From Gaiellasilicea sp963749515 (GTDB taxonomy: Bacteria; Actinomycetota; Thermoleophilia; Gaiellales; Gaiellaceae), in assembly GCA_963749515.1 (NCBI GenBank), contig CAVVMR010000010.1, positions 744,001 through 808,000 on the forward strand: a stretch of 64,000 bases of DNA. Direction: 5' to 3'. The notes under the pieces are model-generated. The model was not told the DNA's origin, ran no database searches, and saw only the letters and a program-made list of their open reading frames with translations. The position numbers were made by a program, and so were the translations under genes. How positions within the stretch are numbered: the first letter of the stretch is position 1; each line of letters opens with the position of its first letter. Below, piece by piece: positions 47,739-56,791 of this stretch.

Positions 47739-50664
47739 GCTCGATCCGCTCCTGCAGGGAGCGAGCGATCTCCTCGCTCGCATTGGCGATTGCGTCGACA
47801 GCGAACCGGGCGCCGGCGAGGGTCGTGATGCAGGGCACGCGGCCGGAGAGCGCGGCCTGCCGGATCAGTGCGCCGTCGCGCCGGGCGCCGGAGCCCTGCG
47901 GCGTGTTGACGACGAGGTCGCAGCGGCCGGCGCGGATCGCATCGACGACGGCCTCGCCCTTCTCGAGCGTGCCGACGTCGAGCCCGGCGGCGGTCAGAAC
48001 TGACGCCGTGCCGCCGGTCGCCAGCAGCCGGAAGCCGAGCGCTGCGAGCGCCTCGGCCACGGGCACGATCCCATCCTTGTCGGCGTGCCGCACCGAGAGG
48101 AACGCGGTACCGGCGGTGGGAAGCGGGCGACCGGCTGCGCGCTCCGCCTTCGCAAACGCCGTCGGCAGATCGGCGGCGCTCGCCATCACCTCGCCCGTGG
48201 AGCGCATCTCCGGCCCGAGCGCCGGGTCGGAGCCCGGGAAGCGCGAGAACGGCAGCACAGCCGCCTTGACGCTCACGAGCTCCGGCTTCCTCTCCTCCGG
48301 CAGCGCCAGCTCGTGCAGGCGGGCGCCGGCGGCGAGCGCAACGGCCGCGTCGACGAGGTTCACACCGGTCGCCTTGCTCGCGAACGGGACGGTGCGTGAA
48401 GCCCGCGGGTTCACCTCGAGCACCGAGATCTCGCCGTCGACGACCGCCAGCTGGACGTTCAGCAGGCCGACGACGCCGAGCGCCGGGCCGAGGCGGCGGA
48501 CGACACGGCAGACCTCGGCGTACTCCTCATCGCCGAGCGACGGCGCGGGCAGGACGCACGACGAGTCGCCCGAGTGGACACCGGCCTCCTCGACATGCTC
48601 CATCACCGCGCCGATGTAGACCGAGACGCCGTCGCAGAGCGCGTCGACGTCGATCTCGAGCGCGCCCTCGAGGAAGCGATCGACGAGTACCGGCCCGGTG
48701 ACGCCGCCCATCGCCGCCCGCACCTGATCCTCGTCGTAGCAGACCCGCATCGCGCGGCCGCCGAGCACATACGAGGGCCGCACGAGGACGGGGTAGCCGA
48801 TGCGCTCGGCGATCTCGACCGCCGCAGCGGGCGCGTCGGCGATCCCCCACTCCGGGCAGCGCACACCGAGCTCGTCCAGGAGCCGGCCGAAGCGCTCCCG
48901 GTCCTCGGCGAGATCGACCGCCTCGTACGGCGTCCCGAGCACCTTGTAGCCGGCGGCCTCGATCGCGCTCGCGAGCTTCAGCGGCGTCTGGCCGCCGAAC
49001 TGGATCACGACCCCCTCGGGCTGCTCGCGCTCGCAGACGGCGAGCACCGACTCGATGTCGAGCGGCTCGAAGTAGAGCCGGTCAGAGGTGTCGTAATCGG
49101 TCGAGACGGTCTCCGGGTTGCAGTTGACCATCACCGCCTCGTAGCCGAGGGCACGGAAGCTCTGGGCGGCGTGCACGCAGCAGTAGTCGAACTCGATCCC
49201 CTGTCCGATCCGGTTCGGGCCGGAGCCCAGGATCACGACCCGCGGCTTGGTCGGCGCGGGCAACGGCTCGTCCGCCTCGCCCCGGGTCGAGTAGTAGTAG
49301 TTCGAGTCGGCTGCGACCTCGCCGGCGCACGAGTCGACGCGGCGGTAGGCCCGCGGCCCGGTCGGCGCGCCGTCGCGACGCAACTCGTCCAGCTCGCGGC
49401 GAAACCAGGGGTGCAGGTCGTCCGGCAGGTCGTCGAGCGTCGCCCAGGGTGTCACCGCGCCGGCATCGAGCTCCCGGCTGGCGAACGCCTTCGCGAATGC
49501 CTCCTGGAAGGTGCGCCCGATCCCCATCGCCTCGCCGACCGACTTCATCTGCGTGCCGAGCGTCGTGTCCGCCCCGGGGAACTTCTCGAATGCGAAGCGC
49601 GGGAACTTGACGACGACGTAGTCGAGCGTCGGCTCGAAGCTCGCAGGCGTCGTCTTCGTCAGGTCGTTCGGGATCTCGTCGAGCGTGTAGCCGACGGCGA
49701 GCTTGGCTGCGACCTTCGCGATCGGATACCCGGTCGCCTTCGAGGCCAGCGCGGAGGAGCGGGAGACGCGCGGATTCATCTCGATCACCCGCAGGTCGCC
49801 GGTGTCCCGGTCGCGTGCGAATTGGATGTTCGAGCCGCCGGTCTCGACTCCGACGGCGCGGATCACTGCGATCGCCGCGTCGCGCAGCTCCTGGTACGCC
49901 TCGTCCGGGAGCGTCATCTGCGGGGCGACCGTGACCGAGTCGCCGGTGTGGACGCCCATCGGGTCGAGGTTCTCGATCGAGCAGACGATCACGACGTTGT
50001 CGCGCCGGTCGCGGATCACCTCCAGCTCGAACTCGTCCCAGCCGCGCACCGACTCCTCGACCAGCACCTGGCCGATCGGGCTCTCGCGGAGGCCGAGCTC
50101 GACCTGCGCGCGCAACTCGGCCCCGGTCGAGACGAAGCCGCCGCCGTGTCCACCGAGGGTGAAGGCCGGCCGCACGACTGCGGGCACCGCCACGCCGCCG
50201 AGGTCGTCGACGGAGGTGACGATCCGCGAGCTCGGGACTGTGAGGCCGCAGCTCTGCACGGCGGCGCGGAAGAGCTCGCGATCCTCGGCCCGGCGGATCA
50301 CGTCCACCTGCGCGCCGAGGAGCTCCACGCCGAGGTCGTCAAGGATGCCTTCGTCGGCGAGCTCGATCGCGAGATTGAGCGCCGTCTGCCCGCCGAGGGT
50401 CGGCAGCAGCGCGTCCGGGCGCTCGCGCCCGAGCACATCGGTGACGCCTTCGAGATCGAGCGGCTCGAGATAGGTGGCGTCGGCGAAGCCAGGGTCGGTC
50501 ATGATCGTCGCCGGGTTCGAGTTGACGACGATCGTCCGGAACCCGTCCTCGCGCAGCACCTTCAGCGCCTGGCAGCCCGCGTAATCGAACTCGCAGGCCT
50601 GGCCGATCACGATCGGGCCGGAGCCGATCAGGCAGATCGACCTGATGTCGGTCCTACGCGGCAT
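47719..50664 (-). CDS. carB: Carbamoyl-phosphate synthase large subunit
   Basis: 981 residues from ATG 50664, about 90 fewer than the E. coli protein. Both ATP-grasp halves are present: ICLIGSGPIVIGQACEFDYA and VIEMNPRVSRSSALASKATG in the first, VVILGSGPNRIGQGIEFDYC and VLEVNPRASRTVPFASKATG in the second. The C-terminal MGS-like domain (LLATGGTASVLTAAGL, LVVNTPQGSGARRDGALIRQ) is the allosteric part. It joins ammonia, bicarbonate and ATP into carbamoyl phosphate for pyrimidines and arginine. It overlaps carA by 11 bases. Confidence 0.96.
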   Translation of the reverse strand: MPRRTDIRSICLIGSGPIVIGQACEFDYAGCQALKVLREDGFRTIVVNSNPATIMTDPGFADATYLEPLDLEGVTDVLGRERPDALLPTLGGQTALNLAIELADEGILDDLGVELLGAQVDVIRRAEDRELFRAAVQSCGLTVPSSRIVTSVDDLGGVAVPAVVRPAFTLGGHGGGFVSTGAELRAQVELGLRESPIGQVLVEESVRGWDEFELEVIRDRRDNVVIVCSIENLDPMGVHTGDSVTVAPQMTLPDEAYQELRDAAIAVIRAVGVETGGSNIQFARDRDTGDLRVIEMNPRVSRSSALASKATGYPIAKVAAKLAVGYTLDEIPNDLTKTTPASFEPTLDYVVVKFPRFAFEKFPGADTTLGTQMKSVGEAMGIGRTFQEAFAKAFASRELDAGAVTPWATLDDLPDDLHPWFRRELDELRRDGAPTGPRAYRRVDSCAGEVAADSNYYYSTRGEADEPLPAPTKPRVVILGSGPNRIGQGIEFDYCCVHAAQSFRALGYEAVMVNCNPETVSTDYDTSDRLYFEPLDIESVLAVCEREQPEGVVIQFGGQTPLKLASAIEAAGYKVLGTPYEAVDLAEDRERFGRLLDELGVRCPEWGIADAPAAAVEIAERIGYPVLVRPSYVLGGRAMRVCYDEDQVRAAMGGVTGPVLVDRFLEGALEIDVDALCDGVSVYIGAVMEHVEEAGVHSGDSSCVLPAPSLGDEEYAEVCRVVRRLGPALGVVGLLNVQLAVVDGEISVLEVNPRASRTVPFASKATGVNLVDAAVALAAGARLHELALPEERKPELVSVKAAVLPFSRFPGSDPALGPEMRSTGEVMASAADLPTAFAKAERAAGRPLPTAGTAFLSVRHADKDGIVPVAEALAALGFRLLATGGTASVLTAAGLDVGTLEKGEAVVDAIRAGRCDLVVNTPQGSGARRDGALIRQAALSGRVPCITTLAGARFAVDAIANASEEIARSLQERIEHETRAA

Positions 50665-51691
50665 CGCGAACCTCCTGCACCCAGTGCTCCAGGATCGGCC
50701 AGGCATCGTGGGGACCGGGGCCCGCCTCCGGGTGGAACTGCACCGAGCGTGCGCTCAGCTCCGGGAAGTCGAAGCCCTCGACGGTGCCGTCGTAGAGCGA
50801 GACGTGGGTGGCCTCGGCGTCGTCCGACGGAGCGACCGCGAAGCCGTGGTTCTGGCTGGTGACGAGCACGCGTCCGTTCGACCGCTCGAGCACCGGATGA
50901 TTCGCGCCGCGGTGGCCGAAGCGGAGCTTGAACGTCTCGTGACCGGTCGCGAGGCCGAGCAGCTGGTGGCCGAGGCAGATGCCGAGGATCGGCACCCGGC
51001 CGAGCAGATCTCGCACCACCTGGACTTCGTAGGTCAGAGGCTCGGGATCGCCCGGGCCGTTCGACAGGAGCACGGCGTCGTAGCGGGCAAGCTCACTCAC
51101 GTCGACGGTGTGCGGGAAGACGGTCACGCAGACTCCGGCTCCCGCCAGGCGACGCAGAATCGAGTGCTTGCACCCGTAGTCGACGACTGCGACCCGGATC
51201 GCGCCTGCGTCGCAGTAGACGTAGGGCTGCGGTGTGGAGACCTGGGCGACGAGCGCTGCGCCCTCCATCGAGGGCCTCGCCCGAACAGCATCCAGCGCCT
51301 CGTCCTCCGCGAGCGTGCCGGCGACCGCGGCTGCCCGCATCGCGCCGCCCTCGCGCAGGCGGAGGACGAGCGAGCGGGTGTCGATACCGGTGAGCGCGAC
51401 GATCCCGCGTTCTTCGAGCCAGTCCGTCCACTCCGGCCCGCGCGCCTCGCGCATCAGCACTGCCGTCGCGTGAGCGCCTGTCGACTCCGCCCGTCCGGCC
51501 GCGACGCCGTAGTTGCCGATCATCGGCGCCGTGAAGCAGACGAGCTGCTCGGCGAAGCTCGGGTCGGTGACCGTCTCCTGGTAGCCGGTCATCGCGGTCG
51601 TGAACACCGCCTCGCCGAAGGCGACGCCGCTCGCGCCGACCGACCGGCCGCGAAGGATCGTGCCGTCCTCGAGCGCGACGAAGGCACTCAT
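50654..51691 (-). CDS. carA: Carbamoyl-phosphate synthase small subunit
   Basis: 345 residues from ATG 51691. MSAFVALEDGTILRGRSVGA and FTTAMTGYQETVTDPSFAEQ form the N-terminal domain. The class I glutamine amidotransferase triad is cysteine in PILGICLGHQLLGLATG and histidine/glutamate in SVQFHPEAGPGPHDAWP; HRGANHPV is also typical. It hydrolyses glutamine and channels ammonia to CarB. ATG overlaps the pyrC stop (ATGA). Confidence 0.96.
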   Translation of the reverse strand: MSAFVALEDGTILRGRSVGASGVAFGEAVFTTAMTGYQETVTDPSFAEQLVCFTAPMIGNYGVAAGRAESTGAHATAVLMREARGPEWTDWLEERGIVALTGIDTRSLVLRLREGGAMRAAAVAGTLAEDEALDAVRARPSMEGAALVAQVSTPQPYVYCDAGAIRVAVVDYGCKHSILRRLAGAGVCVTVFPHTVDVSELARYDAVLLSNGPGDPEPLTYEVQVVRDLLGRVPILGICLGHQLLGLATGHETFKLRFGHRGANHPVLERSNGRVLVTSQNHGFAVAPSDDAEATHVSLYDGTVEGFDFPELSARSVQFHPEAGPGPHDAWPILEHWVQEVRDAA

Positions 51692-52944
51692 CCGTGGACC
51701 ACGCGTCCGTCGGCGACCGTCGTCACGACTGCGCCGCGTAACCGTTGGCCGAGGAGCCAGGAGTTGGCCGAGCGGGAACGGAAGCCCCTCTCCTCGACCG
51801 TCCACTCCGTCTCGAGGTCGAGCAGGACGAGATTCGCTCGCGCCCCGACCTCGATCCGGGGCTCGGGCAACCCGAGAGAGCGGGCAGGCCCTGCTGACAT
51901 CCGCTCCAGCAGCGTCTCGAGCGGGAGGAGCCCCGGCTCGACGAGGTTGGTGTAGAGCGCCGCGAATGCCGTCTCGAGCCCGGTGACACCGAACGGCGCC
52001 TCCTCGAACGGCGCCTCCTTCTCCTCGCGCGAGTGCGGGGCGTGGTCGGTGGCCACGCAGGCGATCGTGCCGTCGCGAAGCGCCTCGACGAGCGCCTTGC
52101 GGTCCTCGCCGGCTCTGAGGGGCGGGTTCATCTTCACGTTCGGGTCGAGCGAGCGAACGGCGTCGTCGGTGAGCACGAGGTGGTGCGGCGTCACCTCGGC
52201 CGTGGCGTCGACCCCGCGAGCGTGCGCAGCGCGCAGCGCGTCCACCGACTCCCTCGCCGAGAGGTGCATGAGGTGAAGCGGCCGGTGCTCGTAGCCCGCC
52301 AGCGTCAGATCCCGCTCGACCATCGCGCTCTCCGCGACGGACGGGTACGGGGCGAAGCCCAGCTCGGCCGAGACGGGCCCTTCGTGCACCTGGCCGTCGC
52401 GGGAGAGCGTCGGCTCCTCGCAGTGGAGGGCGAGCTTGCGGCCCGTGATCGCGCCGTACTGCAGGGCGCGGCGCATCAGGCCGGCGGAGGTGACCGGCCG
52501 GCCGTCGTCGGTGAACGCGGCGGCGCCCGCCTCGGCGAGCTCCGCCATCTCGGTCAGCTCCTCGCCGCCGAGCCGCTTGGAGATCGCCGCCATGAAGCCG
52601 GTCGGGACGAGTGCTTCGCGACGCGCGGTAGCAACCAGCGAGCCCAGCACCGCGGCCGAGTCGACGACTGGGTCGGTGTTCGGCATCGCCAGGATCGCGC
52701 AGTAGCCGCCCGCAGCGGCGGCGGCGGTGCCGCTGGCGATCGTCTCCTCATCCTCACGTCCGGGCGAGCGCAGGTGGACGTGCGGGTCGACGAAGGCCGG
52801 GGCGAGCACGCGCCCGGTTGCCGGCGCGGGCTCGATGCTTGCGATCACGCCGTCAACCACGGTCACGGCGACGCACTCGCCGCCGGCGAGGCGTCCGGAG
52901 AGGGTCAGGCTGTCGGAGCGGCCGTTCTTGCAGAAGAGGGTCAT
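51688..52944 (-). CDS. pyrC: Dihydroorotase
   Basis: 418 residues, type I (long) dihydroorotase from ATG 52944. Metal ligands lie in LAPAFVDPHVHLRSPGREDE, the second in EVTPHHLVLTDDAV and LHLMHLSARESV, and the catalytic aspartate in IACVATDHAPHSREEKEAPF. The C-terminal block ANLVLLDLETEWTVEE is amidohydrolase-typical. It cyclises carbamoyl aspartate. ATGA overlaps at both ends; the aspartate carbamoyltransferase partner is the preceding gene. Confidence 0.96.
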   Translation of the reverse strand: MTLFCKNGRSDSLTLSGRLAGGECVAVTVVDGVIASIEPAPATGRVLAPAFVDPHVHLRSPGREDEETIASGTAAAAAGGYCAILAMPNTDPVVDSAAVLGSLVATARREALVPTGFMAAISKRLGGEELTEMAELAEAGAAAFTDDGRPVTSAGLMRRALQYGAITGRKLALHCEEPTLSRDGQVHEGPVSAELGFAPYPSVAESAMVERDLTLAGYEHRPLHLMHLSARESVDALRAAHARGVDATAEVTPHHLVLTDDAVRSLDPNVKMNPPLRAGEDRKALVEALRDGTIACVATDHAPHSREEKEAPFEEAPFGVTGLETAFAALYTNLVEPGLLPLETLLERMSAGPARSLGLPEPRIEVGARANLVLLDLETEWTVEERGFRSRSANSWLLGQRLRGAVVTTVADGRVVHG

Positions 52945-53855
52945 GCGACCGCCGCGGCTTCCGGTGCGGGCACGTCGGCGGTGAGCAGGTCGTGCAGCAC
53001 GGCCATCCGCACCGCAAGCCCGGCCCGAACCTGCTGCAGGATCAGCGAGTCCGGCGAGTCGGCGACCCGCCCGTCGATCTCCACGCCCCGGTTGATCGGG
53101 CCTGGATGCATGATCTTCTGGCCCGGCCGGACGCGCTCCGGCGTGACTCCCCAGCGCGCCGCGTACTCGTGCAGGCTCGGCACGTAGGCCGATTCCATGC
53201 GCTCGCGCTGCATCCGGAGGACGTAGAGCACGTCCGCCGCCTCGGTGTCTCGAATGTCCGTCGATGTCTCGCAGCCGAGCGCCTCGATGCCGCGCGGAAG
53301 GAGGGTCGGCGGCCCGACGAGGGTGACGTGCGCCCCGACAAGCGAGAGAGCCTGGATGAGGGAGCGCGCGACCCGGCTGTGGAGGATGTCGCCGACGATC
53401 GCCACGTGGAGGCCGTCGAGCCTGCCGAGCGCTTCGCGCATCGCGAAGAGGTCGAGGAGCGCCTGGGTCGGGTGCTGCCGCTTGCCGTCGCCGGCGTTGA
53501 CGACCGCCGCGTTCGAATGCCGGGCGACGAGCTCCGGCGCGCCGATCTGCGCGTGCCGGATGACGATTGCGTGCGGGTCGTACGCCGCCAGCGTCAGCAC
53601 CGTGTCCTTGAGCGACTCGCCCTTGTCCAGCGACGAGCCGGCCGCCTTCAGCGACATCACGTCCGCGGAGAGCTTCTTGGCCGCGAGCTCGAAGCTCGAT
53701 GAGGTGCGCGTCGAGGACTCGAAGAAGAGATTCAGCACCAGCTTGCCCTGCAGGGTCGGCAGCTTCTCGTCGACACCGGCGAACGCGCCTGCGGTCTCGA
53801 GAATCCGCTCGACGTCGTCGCGGGCGAGGTCGGAGATGGAGATCAGATGCCTCAT
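52941..53855 (-). CDS. pyrB: Aspartate carbamoyltransferase catalytic subunit
   Basis: 304 residues from ATG 53855. Carbamoyl-phosphate loop FFESSTRTSSSFELAAKKLS, the 80s-loop region AGSSLDKGESLKDTV, and NAGDGKRQHPTQALLDLFAM and VLRMQRERM for aspartate binding are present. No pyrI is visible, as usual in Actinobacteria, where ATCase associates with dihydroorotase. ATGA overlaps at both ends put it in translational coupling with pyrR and pyrC. Confidence 0.96.
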   Translation of the reverse strand: MRHLISISDLARDDVERILETAGAFAGVDEKLPTLQGKLVLNLFFESSTRTSSSFELAAKKLSADVMSLKAAGSSLDKGESLKDTVLTLAAYDPHAIVIRHAQIGAPELVARHSNAAVVNAGDGKRQHPTQALLDLFAMREALGRLDGLHVAIVGDILHSRVARSLIQALSLVGAHVTLVGPPTLLPRGIEALGCETSTDIRDTEAADVLYVLRMQRERMESAYVPSLHEYAARWGVTPERVRPGQKIMHPGPINRGVEIDGRVADSPDSLILQQVRAGLAVRMAVLHDLLTADVPAPEAAAVA

Positions 53856-54424
53856 GTCTGCTCCTCGGGCGCGCCCACCAGCAGGATCCGGTCGGCTCCG
53901 TCGATCTCCTCGAGCTCGACCTGGATCCGCTCGCTGCGCGCGGTTGGGAGGTTCTTGCCAACGTAGTCGGGCCGGATCGGAAGCTCGCGGTGGCCACGGT
54001 CGACGAGGACGGCAAGCTGAACGCGTGCCGGCCGGCCGTGCTCGAAGAGCGTCTCGATCGCGGCACGGATCGTGCGGCCGGTGTAGAGGACGTCGTCGAC
54101 GAGGACGCACGTCGTTCCGCGCAGGTCGAAGTCGAGCGCTGTGGCGTGCACGACGGGCTGCTCGGCGCCGCGAATCGTGTCGTCGCGATGGAACGTGATG
54201 TCGACAGCTCCGAGCGCGATCTCCTCCCCGCTCCGCTCCTCGATCAGGGTCGCGAGCCGCTCGGCGAGCGGAACGCCGCGCGTGTGGATGCCGATCAGCG
54301 CAAGCCGGCTGAGGTCGTCGTTGCGCTCGATGATCTCGTGCGCGATGCGCGACAGCGTCCGCGCTAGGGCCTCGGAGTCCAGCAGGGTTTTCGCCCCTAT
54401 CCGGTCGGGGACGTGCGTACTCAT
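53852..54424 (-). CDS. pyrR: PyrR regulator/uracil phosphoribosyltransferase
   Basis: 190 residues. PRPP-binding loop TTCVLVDDVLYTGRTIRAAI, and LIGIHTRGVPLAERLATLIE plus VDITFHRDDTIRGAEQPVVH match PyrR. It binds UMP and then an mRNA loop in pyr leaders, lowering expression; many also have uracil phosphoribosyltransferase activity. First gene of the pyr operon. Its own leader carries a loop with the PyrR-binding consensus that abuts the ribosome-binding site (54429-54453), so translational autorepression is likely. Confidence 0.95.
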   Translation of the reverse strand: MSTHVPDRIGAKTLLDSEALARTLSRIAHEIIERNDDLSRLALIGIHTRGVPLAERLATLIEERSGEEIALGAVDITFHRDDTIRGAEQPVVHATALDFDLRGTTCVLVDDVLYTGRTIRAAIETLFEHGRPARVQLAVLVDRGHRELPIRPDYVGKNLPTARSERIQVELEEIDGADRILLVGAPEEQT

Positions 54425-54428
54425 CGCG

Positions 54429-54453
54429 CTCCTTTCCGGCCTCGCAGGACCGG
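54429..54453 (-). promoter_or_regulatory. PyrR-binding RNA loop abutting the pyrR SD
   Basis: On the mRNA: CCGG, UCCUGCGAGG, CCGG, then AAAGGAG. The ten-base loop fits UCCNGNGAGG, the PyrR-binding consensus known from Bacillus and found in Actinobacteria. The stem ends at 54436 and the SD occupies 54435-54429. Binding by PyrR-UMP would block ribosomes. I see no terminator/antiterminator pair, so regulation is probably translational. Confidence 0.75.
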
Positions 54454-54471
54454 GTTAAAGGGTCGGGCGGG

Positions 54472-54477
54472 AGTGTA
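54472..54477 (-). promoter_or_regulatory. -10-like TACACT for the pyr operon
   Basis: TACACT on the minus strand, giving a predicted start near 54465 and a leader of about 40 nt that contains only the PyrR loop and SD. Same hexamer as before rimP and tRNA-Arg. No clear -35. Confidence 0.45.
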
Positions 54478-54545
54478 GACGCTCGGGAGGACGGCGTCGG
54501 TGTGGAGCAAACGACCTTCCCGCTCCGTGCGTATGTTTTCGAAAC

Positions 54546-56576
54546 GTGCCTGCGACGCAACACGTGACGGGTATGTCGACCCCCCGGCACGCCGCTCCGA
54601 TTGCACTCGTGCTGCTCACGGCTGTCTCCGCGGGTGTTCGTTTCTGGGCGGCGCGAGGCATGGACCTCCCCTGGATCGCGCCTGACGAGTCGATCTATGC
54701 CTTGCTGGGCCGATCGCTCTGGGAGGAGGGATCGCCCTCGCTCCTGGGCGCGCCGGGCGACAACTACTCGTTCGTCTACCCGGCTCTCATCGGCCTGCCG
54801 CTGACCTTCGGGAACCTCGCGACCGGCGTCGCAGTGGTGCAGGCCCTCGGAGCGATCCTGATGTCAGCCACCGCCGTTCTCGTCTATCTGTGGGGACGCG
54901 GTCCGCTCGGTGCCTGGTGGGCGGTCGCGGCCGCGGGACTGACCCTGGTAATCCCGGATCTTGCGTACTCGGGTCTCGTGATGAGCGAGGTCGCCGTGCT
55001 GCCGCTGGCCACGCTCGCGGTGTGGGCGATCGCATCTGCGCTCGCACGGCCCTCGGGCCTACGCCAGGGGCTCGTCGCCGCGGCGATCCTGCTCGCGCTC
55101 GCGACGCACGTCCGGCTCGCGGCGCTCATCCCGACGCTGTTCGTGGCCGTCGCACTCCAGTGCGGCTTCGCGCGGTCCCTCGAGCCCGCACGACGCCAGG
55201 CGATCCTGCTGGGTGGAACGGCGGCGGTGTGTGTCCTGACATTCGCCGGCTTCGCGGTCACCGGAGGCTGGCGTGACGTCTTCGGTGCGTACTCCGCAGC
55301 TGCCGGTGGTTACGAGGTCGGCGCCGTAGCCGTCGACGTGGTCTGGCACTTCGCCGGCATCTTCATCCTCGTCGCCGGCATCCCGCTCGTCGCGCTCGCC
55401 GCGATGACGATCCAGTGCGTCCGCGGGCGCGAGACCGAACCGGTGGCGTGCGCTCTCGTCGCGACGACGCTCGCCTGGACGTTGTGCCTCGGGCTCGAGA
55501 TCGGAACGTTCGCCTCCCGCTGGGTCGAGCACGTTGTGTTGCGGAGCCTGCAGCCTGTCGTGCCGCCGCTGATGCTCGTGTTCGCGCTCTGGCTCGCACG
55601 CGGCGCCCCACGACCCCGCCCGTGGATCCAGCTCGCCGCGCTCGCGCTCGCCATCCCAGCCGTGCTCTTGCCTGTAAAGCGCTTCGCCATTCAGGAGTCG
55701 GCACTCGATTCGTTCAGCCTGATCCCGCTCTGGCGGCTCGCTGCGGCGACCTCGACGACGACGCTGGAGCTCGCCTACCCACTTGGGGTCGGCGTGCTCG
55801 TCGCGCTCGCCGTCTTCCTACCGAGACGGATGCGTGTCGTTCTGCCCGTCGTCGTCGCACTCACGCTTGGCACGCTTTCGATCCTCTCGACGAGGCAGAT
55901 CGACCGTCTGACGCAGCTCGATCGCACCTGGGTCTTCGACACGGGCGACCGTGGCTGGGTGGACGCGGCCACCTCTCGCCCGGTGACGTATCTCCACGCC
56001 AGCGCGTATTCCGCCGGCGTCTGGAAGCACGTGTTCTGGAACCGTCGCATCACCTCGGTTGCGCGGCTGAAGAACACCGAGCCGATCGGCCCCCTCGTGC
56101 CGGTGGAGGTGGAGCTCGGGCTCGACGGCCGGGTCAACGCGCTGGACGGACGCTCCTTCCACCCGGAGATCGTGGCCGCCCCGACGGACTTCGAGCTCGC
56201 CGGCGAGCGGATCGCACAGGCTCCGCGGTCGACGGAGCTCGCAGGCATCACGCTCTGGCGCATCGAACGGCCGTTCCGGCTCCTCACGTCGCGCACGGGT
56301 TTCCACCCGAACGGGGACGTCATCGGGACGGGTCAGATCGCGGTGTACGCGTGCGGCCGCGGACAACTGGAGCTGACGCTGCTCGGCAAGCAGGGCACGC
56401 CGATCGAGCTGAGGGTGAACGGGATCACCTGGGCGCGGCCGGAGGTCGCTGCGGGAACGGTGTGGAACGGGACCGTGCCCGCGCCGCCGGATGCCGACGG
56501 CCGGTCGATCTGCGTCTTCGAGCTCGTGAGCCCCGGCTTGGTCGGCTCGACGCGGATCGAGTTCGTCCGCGGGTAG
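54546..56576 (+). CDS. Polytopic membrane glycosyltransferase-like protein
   Basis: 676 residues. About eleven membrane helices and an early acidic motif, LPWIAPDESIYALLGRSLW, of the kind found in GT39/GT-C transferases that use polyprenyl-linked sugars; the rest of the membrane part (ALIGLPLTFGNLATGVAVVQ) fits. The last 200 residues are hydrophilic, beta-rich and probably extracytoplasmic. The acceptor is unknown. GTG 54546 lies eight bases after TATGTT (54532-54537) with no SD, consistent with a leaderless start; ATG 54573 is the alternative. Divergent from pyrR. Not a certain transferase: no residue-level proof. Confidence 0.72.
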   Translation: MPATQHVTGMSTPRHAAPIALVLLTAVSAGVRFWAARGMDLPWIAPDESIYALLGRSLWEEGSPSLLGAPGDNYSFVYPALIGLPLTFGNLATGVAVVQALGAILMSATAVLVYLWGRGPLGAWWAVAAAGLTLVIPDLAYSGLVMSEVAVLPLATLAVWAIASALARPSGLRQGLVAAAILLALATHVRLAALIPTLFVAVALQCGFARSLEPARRQAILLGGTAAVCVLTFAGFAVTGGWRDVFGAYSAAAGGYEVGAVAVDVVWHFAGIFILVAGIPLVALAAMTIQCVRGRETEPVACALVATTLAWTLCLGLEIGTFASRWVEHVVLRSLQPVVPPLMLVFALWLARGAPRPRPWIQLAALALAIPAVLLPVKRFAIQESALDSFSLIPLWRLAAATSTTTLELAYPLGVGVLVALAVFLPRRMRVVLPVVVALTLGTLSILSTRQIDRLTQLDRTWVFDTGDRGWVDAATSRPVTYLHASAYSAGVWKHVFWNRRITSVARLKNTEPIGPLVPVEVELGLDGRVNALDGRSFHPEIVAAPTDFELAGERIAQAPRSTELAGITLWRIERPFRLLTSRTGFHPNGDVIGTGQIAVYACGRGQLELTLLGKQGTPIELRVNGITWARPEVAAGTVWNGTVPAPPDADGRSICVFELVSPGLVGSTRIEFVRG

Positions 56577-56578
56577 AG

Positions 56579-56791
56579 CTACTGCTCCGTGACCACCTCG
56601 TCGGGGTCGGTCGGCGGCTCGATCACGTCCTGCGCCGCCTCGACGGCCTCTTCTGCCACGAACACCTTGAGCGAGCCGGAGTCGTCGTCGGACTGCACGG
56701 CCGATTCGATCCCAGCGTCCTCGAGCAGCGCCTGGATCTCCTCGGCTTCGGTGGCGTCCTCGGCGAGCGCGATCTGCACCATGGCACTCAT
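56579..56791 (-). CDS. DUF2007-type small protein
   Basis: 70 residues. MVQIALAEDATEAEEIQALL then EDAGIESAVQSDDDSG and KVFVAEEAVEAAQDVIE match the small alpha/beta putative signal-transducing domain DUF2007: a ferredoxin-like fold with a conserved L-x-x-A-G-I core. Acidic, soluble. The ATG overlaps the stop of the RNase Z gene (ATGA). It converges with the glycosyltransferase-like gene, two bases apart. Function unknown. Confidence 0.83.
   Translation of the reverse strand: MSAMVQIALAEDATEAEEIQALLEDAGIESAVQSDDDSGSLKVFVAEEAVEAAQDVIEPPTDPDEVVTEQ

Noticed and set aside
48574..50862. 762-codon plus-strand open frame
   Set aside because: Exactly antisense to carB, which has full domain motifs.
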